From Geosiphon pyriformis (lineage: Eukaryota; Glomeromycota; Glomeromycetes; Archaeosporales; Geosiphonaceae): a DNA stretch of 64,000 nt. The position numbers were made by a program, and so were the translations under genes. The stretch spans positions 662,389-726,388 of the forward strand of contig JAAOMT010000678.1 of NCBI GenBank assembly GCA_016748015.1, given 5' to 3'. Shown piece by piece: positions 24,516-36,321 of the stretch. A model generated the notes under the pieces. The model ran no database searches and was not told the DNA's origin. It was given only the letters and a program-made list of their open reading frames with translations. Every line of letters starts with the position of its first letter. Position 1 is the first letter of the stretch.

Positions 24516-25965
24516 ATGCTAAATATTAATAGTGTAAATTTCCATAGACTAAGACGTTTGGAAATAAGAACACCAAACAATCTTGGAAATAGTGGTCAAA
24601 GATTAAAATTTATTTCAAGAATTCATTTAAGCGTTGTACTTTGCCTTTTGTTTAAATACATTATTCAAGGGGATAGATCTTTAAATGAATTAACTGGTTT
24701 TCCGAGAGTCACCCAAGATCATACGTATAACATAAAAGTCGAAAGATTTTTCAATGTTTCCAATAAAAGGTTTGACTCTATATATAAACAAAAGCGTGAA
24801 ATAATTTCAAGGTTTAGGAATCCGAAAAAATATGAAATCGGCGGGAAACAACAACTTGAGGTTCGAAACATTGGGGATAAAGAGCTTTTGAAGAAATTCG
24901 AAACTTTTGCGCATTATGCCAGTTTAGGTTATTGTCTAAATAAAGATGAAGGTGATAGTATAGCACCAGAAATTAATGGTACCGATCGTTTCCTTACTAT
25001 GACGTTCAGAAGATTCAATAGTCCTCAAACAATAAAATTAATGACTTCTTTTTAAGCTCGAGTAGTTTGGTTTGAAAATCAGCATAAACAATCAGAATTG
25101 ATAATATATTTCGGAGCTAGAGTCTTGAATCGAAATGAATGGCTCAAAAGACATTGGAATTTGATTAAGTATCCTTTAATCGAACACGGGTCTATTGACG
25201 AGGAATTTCTTTCTGAGACAGCGACTGGGGTCAAAGGATTAAAAGATAAAATATTAAAATCTAGAGAATGGATAGAAATCAAGAAAATTTTGCGAATCAA
25301 TCTTGTTGGTCATGGATTAGCCGGAGGTAGGAACTACTGTTTGAAATGGGGTTATTGAATCAAGTGAAAATTTAACGTAAATGATTAATTAATAAGGAAT
25401 AATTTTTTATTTCCAGTATTCGCTGTTCTTTTACAACCGTATTTACAACTTATGTTTTCCCATGCTGAATATTATGTATATACTTATGGACAACCCCGAA
25501 TAGGAGACAAAGATTTTGCCAGAGCTTTGAGCTTACAAAAAAAACTTTTCATATATCGTATCACACATGCTGATGATTATGTTCCACGAATGCCACTTAA
25601 ATTGTCTTTTAGCCATCATCCCAGTGAGTTTTGGATTGAGGCAGATTGTGAATGTAAAATTGAAAAAGTTTACATGTGTTGGGGCCCAATTTTTTCCAGG
25701 GGATATGAGGAAGAGAGTCAGGTATTAAAAAAAAAAAAAAAAAAACTGCAATGATTTATATCTGCCATATCTCTATATCTCGAAAAACTAATATTCATCT
25801 TTTAATTGTCACCACGATATTTGATCTTTGATATTTAAGCTGTGTAACAACCAATATAATAAGTTTGAGGATCTTTTACATGAAGGGTATTATTTTAAAA
25901 AATATATGGGGAAGTGTCCTGAAGATAGAAGTCACCCTAATCCTGATTTGGATTTAAAATTTTAA
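24516..25965 (+). CDS. Class 3 lipase-like protein with Ser-to-Gly nucleophile (pseudo-lipase)
   Basis: Four exons: 24516-24978, 25057-25326, 25417-25721, 25840-25965, giving 387 aa. The N-terminus has a basic stretch (residues 11-18) and a hydrophobic segment at about 34-50, then a long charged stalk and HYASLGYCLNKDEGD. Exon 2 has YFGARVLNRNEWLKR and ends in GHGLAGG, with glycine (GGA) replacing the catalytic serine. Exon 3 keeps TYGQPRIGD and HADDYVPRMP. Exon 4 encodes CNNQYNKF, then LHEGYYFKKYMGKC, so His is kept although the usual H-x-G-P-Y-F is altered to H-E-G-Y-Y-F, and the tail is longer and acidic. It has the second-longest exon 1 of the set. With the GHG elbow and a relaxed His block, it looks like a paralog released from catalytic constraint but still with an open frame and normal splice sites. 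A poly(A) run of more than ten A follows the exon 3 donor inside intron 3. Confidence 0.9.
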
Positions 25966-27005
25966 AAAGAATTTATTAATTTTGATAAAAATTCAAATGA
26001 AAAAATAACTTTTATTTTAATATGATTATTATTTTTTAACAATAATAAAATTTAAAAATCGAAATGAATTGTTTTAAAATAGATTTTAATCGTTTATTTG
26101 TGAACACTATTCAAATATAATTAGTTGTGACATAAAAGATTCTTCATAATTTTTGTGATAAAAAAGAAGGAATTCGATTAATTTTTAAATAGAATAGTAA
26201 GATTGAAAAACTATAATTTAATTTTCAAGATTTAATACACACATTGTGTCGAAATAATTTTTTGGCTTTCTCATTTTACCTTGAATTTAGACTAATGACA
26301 AACTATTGTAAAATAAGTTGGGATTCAGAAATAAAGTTTTCAAAGCTCTAAAATATTTTAAAATTTAATTCCACTACTTATTCTAACTATTAAATGAGCA
26401 TAATGCAAACGCGTATTGATAACGATTTTGATAGAAACCTTTTGCCCTTCGTACCAATGGTGATCAATTTTGATTTAAACCTTTAAAAATTACTTTTAAA
26501 TGCTAACTCCAATTCACGATTATCTAATCATAGCCATAATTGCCAAGATCGGGGAATTTAAAAAATGTGTAGTTTAAGTATATATAAATTATGAATTTAT
26601 AAATTAAGAGTACAAAAATACTTTTAATGATAAAATTCGCCTTTAAATCATGAGGTTACTTATTTATATCTCGAAATTCTTTTTAATATGTTTTGAAATC
26701 ATTGATTAAATGAGTATATTTGTTTTTGTTCTCCTCCTCAATTCCAAAAAATTCTTAAGGGGATATGGGGAGATTATTGAATAATTAAAAATATTTTTAA
26801 CCTGTTGTGAATAAAGAAATATTTCAATTTTTTGATTTAGGAAATCAAAATTTTTCATCGATCTCGAGGATAATATTTAAATAAATAAATTATTATTTTT
26901 TTTTTTTCAAAAGGTTTACCTGAAAGTTTTTTTTTAAGGTTTGGAAAACCTGAGTTAAAAATTCTAATCTGATCAAAGATTTTCCTATCTAAAAATTTTA
27001 AACAT

Positions 27006-27044
27006 TAAACTAAACTAAACTAAACTAAACTAAACTAAACTAAA
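27006..27044 (+). repeat. (TAAAC)n microsatellite
   Basis: Nearly eight perfect copies of the pentamer TAAAC followed by TAAATGATG. It lies internally in an intergenic region. Confidence 0.95.
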
Positions 27045-29798
27045 TGATGAGGAAATTTATAAAACTCAAAGATTTTATGACATAAAAAGATTCCAAAAAT
27101 AAATTTATCAAAATTTCACCCAACTAACAATAAATAATTTTCTAAAACGTTCTCATAATATGAAATCTTATTTTAAAAAATAACTTACTTGATAAATTTT
27201 TTTTGTTTAAGTTGGGATTTGTTTAATTTTTTGATATCTGAATATTCAGTCTTAAAATCATCATCATCATCATTGATCTGATGTTTCTTTCAGAAAAAGG
27301 AATTTATTTTGCTTTTATAAAACTCTGACACTTTTTTGCCCGAAACGTTTAAGATTAAAAATCTTTATATATATATAAATGAAAGGAAGGTATTATAAAT
27401 TTTGAAGTATGAAAAAACTGATACTTATTTCATTGACAAAAAATAATGTGTGTATATGTTAACTCTTATTTTTTAGGATTCTCGATTTAGACTGATTAAT
27501 TTATATTTTTGATGAGTTACATGATGATGAGATTGTTAATGTTCTTTTTAATCTACCTTTAAAGTTTAGCCCCACTAAATTAAATTGTCTCTATCTCTTT
27601 TATAAATTTAAAAAAATCAAAAAAGTCAAAATTTTACAGGCTTTAAGGGGATTTTTGTTTCAAATTCTTTTTTTAGAATATCTGACGTTATTAATGACGA
27701 TAAAAATATTCTTACAAATAGCATACTAGATTTATGACAGACTAATTAATTTTAAAAAATTCTCCAATAATATTAAAACAAATCTTTAATTACTGTTACA
27801 GATTGATTATCTCTTTTCAAAATGGGTATATGCAGAGAAGAGCCCTTTCAAAGTATGACACTAAGCGTAATACGTGTATCTTTTATAAAAGCTTTTGAAT
27901 TCTATTTAATCAAATATTATTCTGAATCGAATAAGGATCAGAAAAAAATAATGTTAAAAAAATTTTCACTTCACTTCTCTTATCTAATTAATTTAAATTT
28001 ATAAAAAGATATTCATTGAAATTCTTATTTTGTCTAATAAAGGATTACGAAATTAAAACATAATTCGAAATTTAATTTTCAATATTCTGAACTTTTCAAA
28101 GTAATTTAAAAAGACCTTTTTGTGATATAAATACATTAATCGGTAAATTTGAGGGATTACTGTGATTACTTGATCAAAATATTCGTCTTTGAATATATAA
28201 AGAACATATAAATACGACTATATGAAAAATTTATTTTTACTAAAATTGCCATGTTTTAAATAAGAATTTGATATAGTTATAAATTTGATCGAATGTTGCT
28301 AATAATCGAAATTTATGTTATTGGTTTTAGCCTATTCGATTTTGAGATTTCAAATAAGAATCAACCAGAAAATTTCATTTTTAATCTAGTATAAACTGAA
28401 GAATCAAAAATTTTTTTACTATCTTTTCAAGGGAACGTTTTTAAGGCTGGGATTTTACATTATCAAAGTTCAGAGGAGTGAAATTATTCATAAAAGAGAT
28501 GGATATTTTCACAGAATTTCCTCTTTTCCCTATTACTCAGCTTAATCGTAATCGATTTTCTTTTTCTGAACTAAATGATTAAATATGTACTTGAATTTTT
28601 TTTGATAAAAAGCCCTATTTTTAAAGTAAATAAAATGGAAAACCATTTTCTTTCAAATCAATCCGAAAAAAGTGGCACAAACTATTCCATAATTGGTCAG
28701 TGTGATGTAATTTTTTAAATAGTTCAAGATTTTTTGAGTGTTTGTTGAAAAATATTTTCACCCGTGTGAATTGATTCAAATTAAAATTAGCTCTTTTGGT
28801 GTTCCTGGCACAAAAATTGAAGTGCCTAGACTTCACTGAAAACTATTTGAATTATTTATTCTTTATTATAAAGTTTCAACATTATCCGAAAAGGGTTTGA
28901 ACTGGATTTGACTTTCGTGCATTGCGGCAATAGGTCGATCAACGATGAAATGATTGAAAAAAGAAAAATATTTGAAATTCATGCTAAAAAATATCATTGA
29001 TTAAAGATTATAACAAGGAGGTAATAAGTAATCACTGATAAACTTGAAAATGTCCACAAATTATCTATTTAAAGTACCTAAAAAAAGAATATCGTAAAGA
29101 AGTCTGGATTCAATTTCAAATTATTATTATTATTTTTTTTGGATATTCAATTAATGTTATGCATAAATCTTTTCAAAACATTAATTATATCGAAATTGGT
29201 TGAGTGCAGAAGTTCATTGTAAATCTTATCGTACTCTTTTTTTCATTTCCCGTTCAATTTTTTAATCGAATCCCCACCCCCACCCCCCCCCCCCATTCAA
29301 ACGTTAAAGCAATATTAAATTCTTTTAAGACTTTGAAATTACTGATGATCCATTTTTTTTCAAGCGAGGTAAATCTATTCATTACAATTAAAGCAAATTT
29401 TAATTATCCTCCTCCTCTTAATCTTTGTAATTCTTCGATGCTACTAGCTCTTTTGTCATGTTCATTTTTTGAGTTCTCGAGAATTCTTTCAAAAAATCAA
29501 AGCCGAAACGATCCCACGCTAACTGAAAATCCATAAAACTAACGTCATGATTCCGATCTAAATAACCCATCTAATTGAGGTTCTGAAAAGCATTATTGTA
29601 TCACTAAACTTCCCATCAAAGTTTCAGTGCTAAAAAAAAATGATACCTTACAAATCGTCTCGTGATAAGGGTATTAAAACTTGCTCGAAACTCGATTTCT
29701 TCCATTAGTACTTTTTGCTATTAGTGCATCGAAGATATCATCCAATTAAAGAACTTTACAATAAATTTAATCGGACCCATTTTACATCTGGAAAAGAA

Positions 29799-29800
29799 CA

Positions 29801-29831
<31 letters not shown>
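29799..29831 (+). repeat. (GAAA)n microsatellite
   Basis: About eight perfect GAAA units, purine-only on the plus strand. Confidence 0.95.
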
Positions 29832-29862
29832 TAAGATAAAAAAATTAAATGTAATATTCAAA

Positions 29863-29889
29863 TGTGTGTGTGTGTGTGTGTGTGTGTGT
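29863..29889 (+). repeat. (GT)n microsatellite
   Basis: About 13 alternating TG units beginning 30 bp after the end of the GAAA tract. Confidence 0.95.
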
Positions 29890-30182
29890 TGAACTAAAAA
29901 TTAATCATGAAAAACTTTTAAAAATCGTGTTATTAATTTCAGATTACTGTTTACCTGGTCACATTAAAAGAATTTTATAAAGTATCCAGTTTTCGTTTTT
30001 ATCTTTTTAAAATTACAATCTTCCTGTCGTCCATAACAAAGAGAACTCTCTCTGGAGGCTAGTAAATTGGTTCCAAGATTTTTTGGATTCAAATTGAAAT
30101 TTAAAAATCCAAATTTTTTTGAAAGCTACCTAAATAAAATTTTTCCCGTGTGTTTGTAAACCGAAAAAAAAAGTTCGAAAAG

Positions 30183-31916
30183 ATGAATAGCTCATCGACC
30201 TCTGAAGTTCGACACAAGCATCCAGCAAATGAGCTTGTCATGCATAAAACGGAAGAGGTACGTTTTCTTTCACTTTTTTCCTTCACATTCAAATTTAATA
30301 ATCATATGAAAAAGGTTTAAATAGGGAAAAAATATCTTCATTTATTCAAGTATAATTCAAGTATATCTTATTTACCATTAAAATATTCTACCCATTGTTT
30401 TTCTGCATAATTTCTAAAGGTTTTAGAGGCATACGCAAAAGCTGGAGATGCTTTCAAACGTGCTGGCTTGTTATTAAAAGATCTAGCCCAAAAGGTTGAG
30501 GAGTTACGTGAAATTCTCCCTGAAAATATGTGTATAAAACTGCCAACAAACCTTTCCAATCACTTCACCAATTTATCTTTTGATTGGGAAGAAACTTTTG
30601 CTCCTAAATATAAGTCAAATGAACAAATCAAAACACAAAGAAACCAAATTCCAGTTACAATAAACTCTTTTCCAAATTTTTCAGAACTTGAACAAGGCGT
30701 TAAAGATGAAGTTATGCAAATTGTTGTGCCCTCAAGTTCCAACTCTAACGCTGATGAAGAAACTTCTGAACAGGAAGAAAGTAAAGATTTGGTAGCCAAC
30801 CCTGAAAAAATTCCAATTTCATTTCGATCATTGCTTTGCCCCAAACAAGACAAGATAAACGCAAGTAAACAGTTGAAACCTGATAAAGACATCACAAATC
30901 TCACTATACCCACTTCAAAAAATACACAAATACGAGGTATTATGGAATCCTCTTTACCAGAAAATTTTCCTCAGAGCAATCCTATTCAAAATCTAAAGGA
31001 TTTATCGAAATCCGTCAATCCTCCTTTTTCACCTTTTCTTACAAAGTCTACTGGAAATCTTAAAAAGGCATTGAACCAGGACTCCATGAATCAATTGCCT
31101 TCTTTAATACAAAGGAAAACGGGAATTTCATCATTGCATATACCAACGATGGAAATGGAAATTGAACCCTCACCGAATAACTTGAGCTTTGGTTCAAATT
31201 ATGATCACCCATGTTATAGTCAAAAGATATTTCCGATTTACTCTTTTTGGAATACAGTAGAACATAGCAACCGATTTCAAGCGCCATCAATTTCGTTGCT
31301 CAATAAATCCCTAAAGACTTCTCCTCGATCAAATCGATGTGGAAAATCTACATATAAATCTGGAAATAGATTTAAGCCATATGGAAATCAACAAACCATA
31401 AAAAGGGAACACAAACAGGCGGAAAAAAACGATGTAAATAATTCGCGGATAAAATTTCCCCACTATCCTCACAATATTTTCCATCCATTCTCACCTGAAG
31501 CCCGAGAGAGGCCGGATTATGATGAGCCGGTAGAGAGAGCAAACAAGGATCAAGGCCCTATATTCCTAAGTTTTTTCTTGAATGGCATTTCTCACCAAAC
31601 TACAGAAGCTTCCAATTGGTGGCAGGAAGTAACAAAAAACATTTATTACCCACAACCATTAACCGCAGAAGAGCATACTCTTATAGATAATTTTATTCAA
31701 TACGCTGGTCTTCGTCTCAAAGATCCAAAATGTACTCAATCTCAAATCGCAAATGAGATCATCGCTCTTTCGAATAACACTTGTAAAATTTCACAAGGAT
31801 CTGTATCAACAATGATGCGACGTATAGCTGTGCCTAAGCCGCCACAAACAAGGGCCGCTATCCGTAATTGGGTTGAACATGAAAAAGCGAGGTGTAGTCG
31901 GGAAACAGCGGAATAA
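30183..31916 (+). CDS. Uncharacterised protein, helical N-terminus and HTH-like C-terminus
   Basis: Two exons: 30183-30257 and 30420-31916, giving 523 aa. The ATG at 30183 starts a 25-residue first exon. The 162-nt intron has a GTACGT donor and a CTAAAG acceptor, and splicing extends one amphipathic stretch (VLEAYAKAGDAFKRAGLLL, then DLAQKVEELREIL) at residues about 26-58, which looks like a helical hairpin or coiled coil. The middle (about 100-380) is Ser/Pro/Asn/Lys-rich and probably disordered. The last 90 residues are predicted compact: LTAEEHTLIDNFIQYAG, then QSQIANEIIAL and ISQGSVSTMMRR, resembling a helix-turn-helix, followed by a basic RNWVEHEKAR tail. There is no signal peptide or membrane segment. 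This suggests a nuclear regulatory or chromatin factor, but I do not recognise the family. Codon use and composition look like a conserved gene, richer in G and C than its flanks. Confidence 0.8.
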
Positions 31917-33429
31917 TTTTTTGCAAGAATAGAAGAAGGAAGACTCGAATAATAATATTTTATAATAGGATTTTGTTAATAAGGATTTTTAAATTTTAGA
32001 ATGTAAACCACGTTAAAACCAACCTTTTTTTGGCATGATTAACTTAACTGCTTTCAATTTTAACTTATTCAAATAAACTAATGTTTATTCACTTTTCCTC
32101 TATTAATTAGTGTTACGCATCAAAGATTGTACATAATTCTTAATGGTTAAAAAAATTTTCTTGTCACGTGACCTTTGAATAAAATCTAAAGCTAGACTAG
32201 TTAATAAAAAAGGTTTCAGGAATTACATGAAAATAGTTATTATGACACGCTGAAAATTTTTAATTAAAATCAATTCTTCGACCCAAATGTATGCGTCCTA
32301 AAGAGATGATCAAGAATTTAATCCCAAAGAAACTCTTTAAATGAGAAAATAGGCACCATTATAGTAGACACTCTCATGTAAGTAGGTTTCATTACATTTT
32401 ATATCACGCCAAACTTTAATCAAGGTCTTTGCATTAACAATATACTTAAAATAAATTATTAGCTAAGTAATTTAATTGATCAACCATAAGATTTTCTGCT
32501 TTTGTCTCTAGAATTTAACGATTTTAATCATTTTAAGGGAAAGAACCCTCTGATGAGCTCTATTCATGACGAATTAGCAACTTCGACAAGGATTGGTACA
32601 GGTTTCTTCCTAAACAGGAAATTTTTATAAGATGAATCAATTGGGGATTTCTTATAACATGTATTCTTCATAGAGAATGAACTGAAAACTTGAAAAGATG
32701 AGCCAGCCGTGAGTTGTAACATTTAGCAAATCGATCGATTTTTATATATATAAATTTTCTTGAACAAGTTAAAAATTTAGCTGTAATTAACTAAGTATTC
32801 ATCTTATTTTGTAATATATTTCAAATGCAATGCCAGAAAAGGTACAATATTTTTGAGATAATTATTCAGCGTTTTTTTAATTAATATTTTATTAAAAGAG
32901 ATTGGCTTATTTGAGATGAAAAATCTCTACAAATTTTGGCCATATTTAATTTGAAATTAATTATGGTGATTTTAAGCTGAAACAAATGAGATACTAAAAT
33001 AATTGATTTAATAAATTAGTACTTCCTTTGGGTTTCAACTCTTTTTTTTGTTTTATACGCGTTTAACTACATTTTAGCATTAATATTCTAGACTAATTGA
33101 AGAGAAATTCAGATTATAGCGTCTAAATTATTAAGGAATTTGAATCAAGTAAGGAGTTATAAAAAATTCCATCGTTCTGGACCAATTAAATGCCTGGTTA
33201 TTAAACTATTTTCCATAAATTATTTGGCTTTGAATTAATTTATTTGCTTTGTACAAATACCTAACAATGAGCATCTTGCAGCATCTAGATTTGAATTTCC
33301 TTTCAGGAATTATTAAAGGTTTTTTCATTTCAATTTTTGATATTTTACTTTAAGATAAAAAGTACTTTGATGACAATGAGTTAAATTTTTCATTGAATAT
33401 TGCAAATGGTCTCATTTCTTATGATGATG

Positions 33430-33487
<58 letters not shown>

Positions 33488-34856
33488 GAAAATATAAAGT
33501 AAAACTTTTGAATTTTAAGATGCAATTTGTTTTCTTGCATCAAATGAGAAACCAATTGCACCATGAAATTAAAGAAACCTTTACAAATATATATTCAGGA
33601 GTAATAAACATTGATTGTTTCTTTATAGAAATATCAAAATCCAGTTTATGAATTAATTAAACGTGAGAAAGCTCTAAGATGACAAAGGATTAATATGTCT
33701 ATACTTTCTTTTACTCAAACATAGTTTGTAATTTTCAATAAACAATGTAATAATAATTTTACATTCTTGACAGTTGACGAGAATTGATTAAAAGCCGGTT
33801 AAAAATTGTACGACATAAAAATTTCTCAAAATTTGAGTACAAATTAAAATTTCCGTATGTTTTCCCGGATTAACAATCTTTCACAAATCATTTCAAACAA
33901 TGTTGGAAGGTTTTTAAAAAATGACAGATCATATTACTTATCTGTTGTGGTCATCCGAGGTAGGATAAATAACTAATCAGATGCTCAATATTGTCAGTAA
34001 CATCGTAATTATCGAAAACAAAATGTTTTGGAAGAACAAGAAATGATTCTTGTTTAAGCTGTCATCTATTGTCACAATGGTCTGCAACGTGAATCCAATA
34101 TTTGGACAAGAGACCAATTAATGTTCAGAAAAGGCATTTTCATCTTTCGCGATCAATTTTTGATTATATATTTTATGATATCAACATAAGATCAGAAAAG
34201 GAAACAAATAGCTATGCTTCCCCAATTGTACAACTATAGAAGCAATTAAAAAATACAATGATGGCTCAGAAAATAGGCGGTTCTATTTGTAAAAACATTT
34301 TTTATTCAATTTGATCCAGGTTCAAGGTCAAAATTGCGTCATGTGAGGCCAAATGACTAATCAGAGGGTAAAAAATTAGTATATTAAGATAAATGTTTGG
34401 TGAAATCAGGTAAAAATAGACCACAAATTTTCCTCATTGGGGGTAAAAAGGCATTTTATGGGGTGAGAAAGATGCATTTTAAGTTCCTAATCACCCCGTT
34501 CTGCTGATCCTAAAAATCATGATGATTTCTTTTTGCCAATTTTTCATTAATCATTGTCCGGAAAATTCCAAGTTTTAAATACGAGATCAAATAATCCGCC
34601 AAAAAAATTTAGAATTTTGGAGCAAAAAGCTTCAATGAATTTTTCGAAATCCATTTAAAGATTTCAAAAAAACCAACATTTTTTCGGGTTTCCCAGCTTG
34701 GTTTGTGTCGCATTTACATTTGTTTGAAGAAAGTTTTCCTTGTTTATTGCATTAACCCTTCATATCTAAGATCGACATTCCTCAGAAATTAATATATAAT
34801 ACCAGATAAAGAAGATCTCAAATTTTTTTTCTAAAGCTTCAGAATATTCTAAAGCA
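31917..34856. other. Intergenic region
   Basis: No gene is supported. It contains the AAT/ATT self-complementary microsatellite at 33421-33486, which produces an artefactual poly-Ile/Leu frame. The rest is AT-rich single-copy-looking DNA, with the promoter of the lipase at 34857 at its end. Confidence 0.5.
33421..33486. repeat. (AAT)n joined to (ATT)n, self-complementary microsatellite
   Basis: After three ATG units, about eight AAT units run directly into about eleven ATT units. The two halves are reverse complements, so the tract can fold into one long hairpin or cruciform. Confidence 0.95.
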
Positions 34857-36321
34857 ATGCAGGAATTGCTAGTCCAGGAAACATATTGGGTTTCCAAATG
34901 GTTATTGAGGTTCTGCATTATACTGAAAAAGATGAGAATAAAATCATCGCAAAACCATATTCTTCCCTATGCTATTTTGTTACTCTTGTTTTTCCTAGCG
35001 ATTTTAATTCTTAATCCATTTATTAAAAAACAGGAATCATTATCTCATGAGAATTTACTTAAATACAACAAAAATATAACAAATGAAAATTTTAACAAAA
35101 GTATCAATTCAAAAAATGTGGAAAAAATACCTAGTCGAAACACCTTTCCTTCATTTCAAAATTCACGGTTAAAAACTAGCAGCAAAAGAAGTTTCAAATA
35201 CCATGGGAAAAGTGATGAAGAAAGTTATTATGACGGAGAGGAAGAAGGTTCAATGGAATTGTTAGATCATGAACTTCCCGAAGACCGACAATTTCTAAAA
35301 CGATTCGCTTTGTTCGCCTATTACTCAAGTGATGCTTATTGCCTGACAGAAAACGCTTATAAGGTGGGAGATCATGGAATTTCTGGTAAGATTGACTTTT
35401 AAGCAAGAGAAATTGAAATTTCACAATCTTTTTCTCAAATCTTTGCTTCTTTCATCTTAACAGCAAAAGCAATTCTATTGGCAAACGATGCCAAAGAAAC
35501 TGAATTAATAGTGTATTTCAAAGGCAACAAATACACTCGTTACCAATGGCTCATGAGAAAGTTTGAGCTTATTGAATACCCTTTGATTCCAAATGGAAAA
35601 GTGGACAAGAAATTTTTTGAAGATATCGAATCTGCTGCTTCGGATATTCGAAAACAGGTTTTAAAAAAAGTTCAAGAAGCCGGTGGCTTTAAAAGGATAA
35701 AACGATTCATAATGACTGGACATAGTAGTGGAGGAGGTAAATTAGAAATTTGTGAACCATTTTATTATTTCCTCAATTGATTTCAGCCTCATCCAATTTT
35801 ATGATCTTAATAATTTAGCCTATGCTTTACTTGCATGCCTTAATTTGGATCATCATTGGCGTAATTTTAACCTTGAATGGGAAGTCTACTCCTTTGGTAG
35901 CCCTCGAATAGGAAACCTTGCTTTTGCTGCCACCGTGACCACCCTTGAAAATATTTATTTATATCGCTTAACACACACTGACGACTATGTTCCAAGATTA
36001 CCTCTTATTACTGGCCATGAATATGTCCATACTGAAGTTGAGTTTTGGCTAGAGCCGGATTGTGATTGCACTGGTATTGACAATGTATACGAATGCTGGG
36101 GTCCAGAAATAAGGATGGGTTCCAATACATTCAGTATGGAAAGTCCGGTATGCTTTTCATTGATCAATATTTATTAATGAAAGCAAAAGATTGATCTAAA
36201 AGAGTTTTTCTTATCTTTTGACTCACTATTTTATCAGGATTGTAACAATCGATACCCACTACCAGGAGATGCCTCACACAATGGCCCATATTTTGCAGCT
36301 TTCATGGGCTTTTGCCAGTAA
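34857..36321 (+). CDS. Class 3 lipase, N-terminally anchored
   Basis: Four exons: 34857-35385, 35464-35736, 35819-36147, 36238-36321, giving 404 aa, the longest of the family here. The ATG at 34857 precedes about 35 residues and a strong hydrophobic segment at about 36-55 (PYAILLLLFFLAILIL). An inner ATG at residue 26 would give a shorter start with the same segment. The stalk is Lys/Ser/Asn-rich, then acidic, ending in YYSSDAYCLTENAYK. Exon 2 has LIVYFKGNKYTRYQWLMRKF and ends in GHSSGGG with the nucleophile Ser intact (AGT). Exon 3 has FGSPRIG, an unusual Ser where paralogs have Gln, Met, Ile or Ala, and HTDDYVPRLP. Exon 4 encodes CNNRYPLPG and SHNGPYFAAFMGFC, then stops. The triad is complete, so activity on lipid or other acyl esters is expected outside the cytosol. 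The exon 2 segment FFKGNK/YFKGNK resembles the pseudogene at the left edge, suggesting these two are close relatives. Confidence 0.92.

Larger units (their letters stand above)
25966..30182. other. Intergenic region with simple repeats
   Basis: About 4.2 kb of AT-rich DNA. It holds a (TAAAC)n tract near 27006, a GAAA tract near 29799 and a GT tract near 29863, which are listed separately, plus a poly(C) run near 29275-29294. Frames such as 28621-28836 and 29204-29536 are low complexity and I do not call them. Confidence 0.5.

Noticed and set aside
27006-27044. (TAAAC)n considered as a telomere-like repeat
   Set aside because: The usual fungal telomere unit is TTAGGG. This is a short internal pentamer tract with genes on both sides.
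29204-29536. 110-codon plus-strand frame
   Set aside because: Its composition comes from poly(C) and T-rich runs, and its start is not an ATG in good context.
30560-30913. 117-codon minus-strand frame
   Set aside because: It is antisense to the 523-residue gene and has no motif of its own.
33400-33651. Small protein with poly-Ile/poly-Leu
   Set aside because: It is a translation of the AAT/ATT microsatellite.
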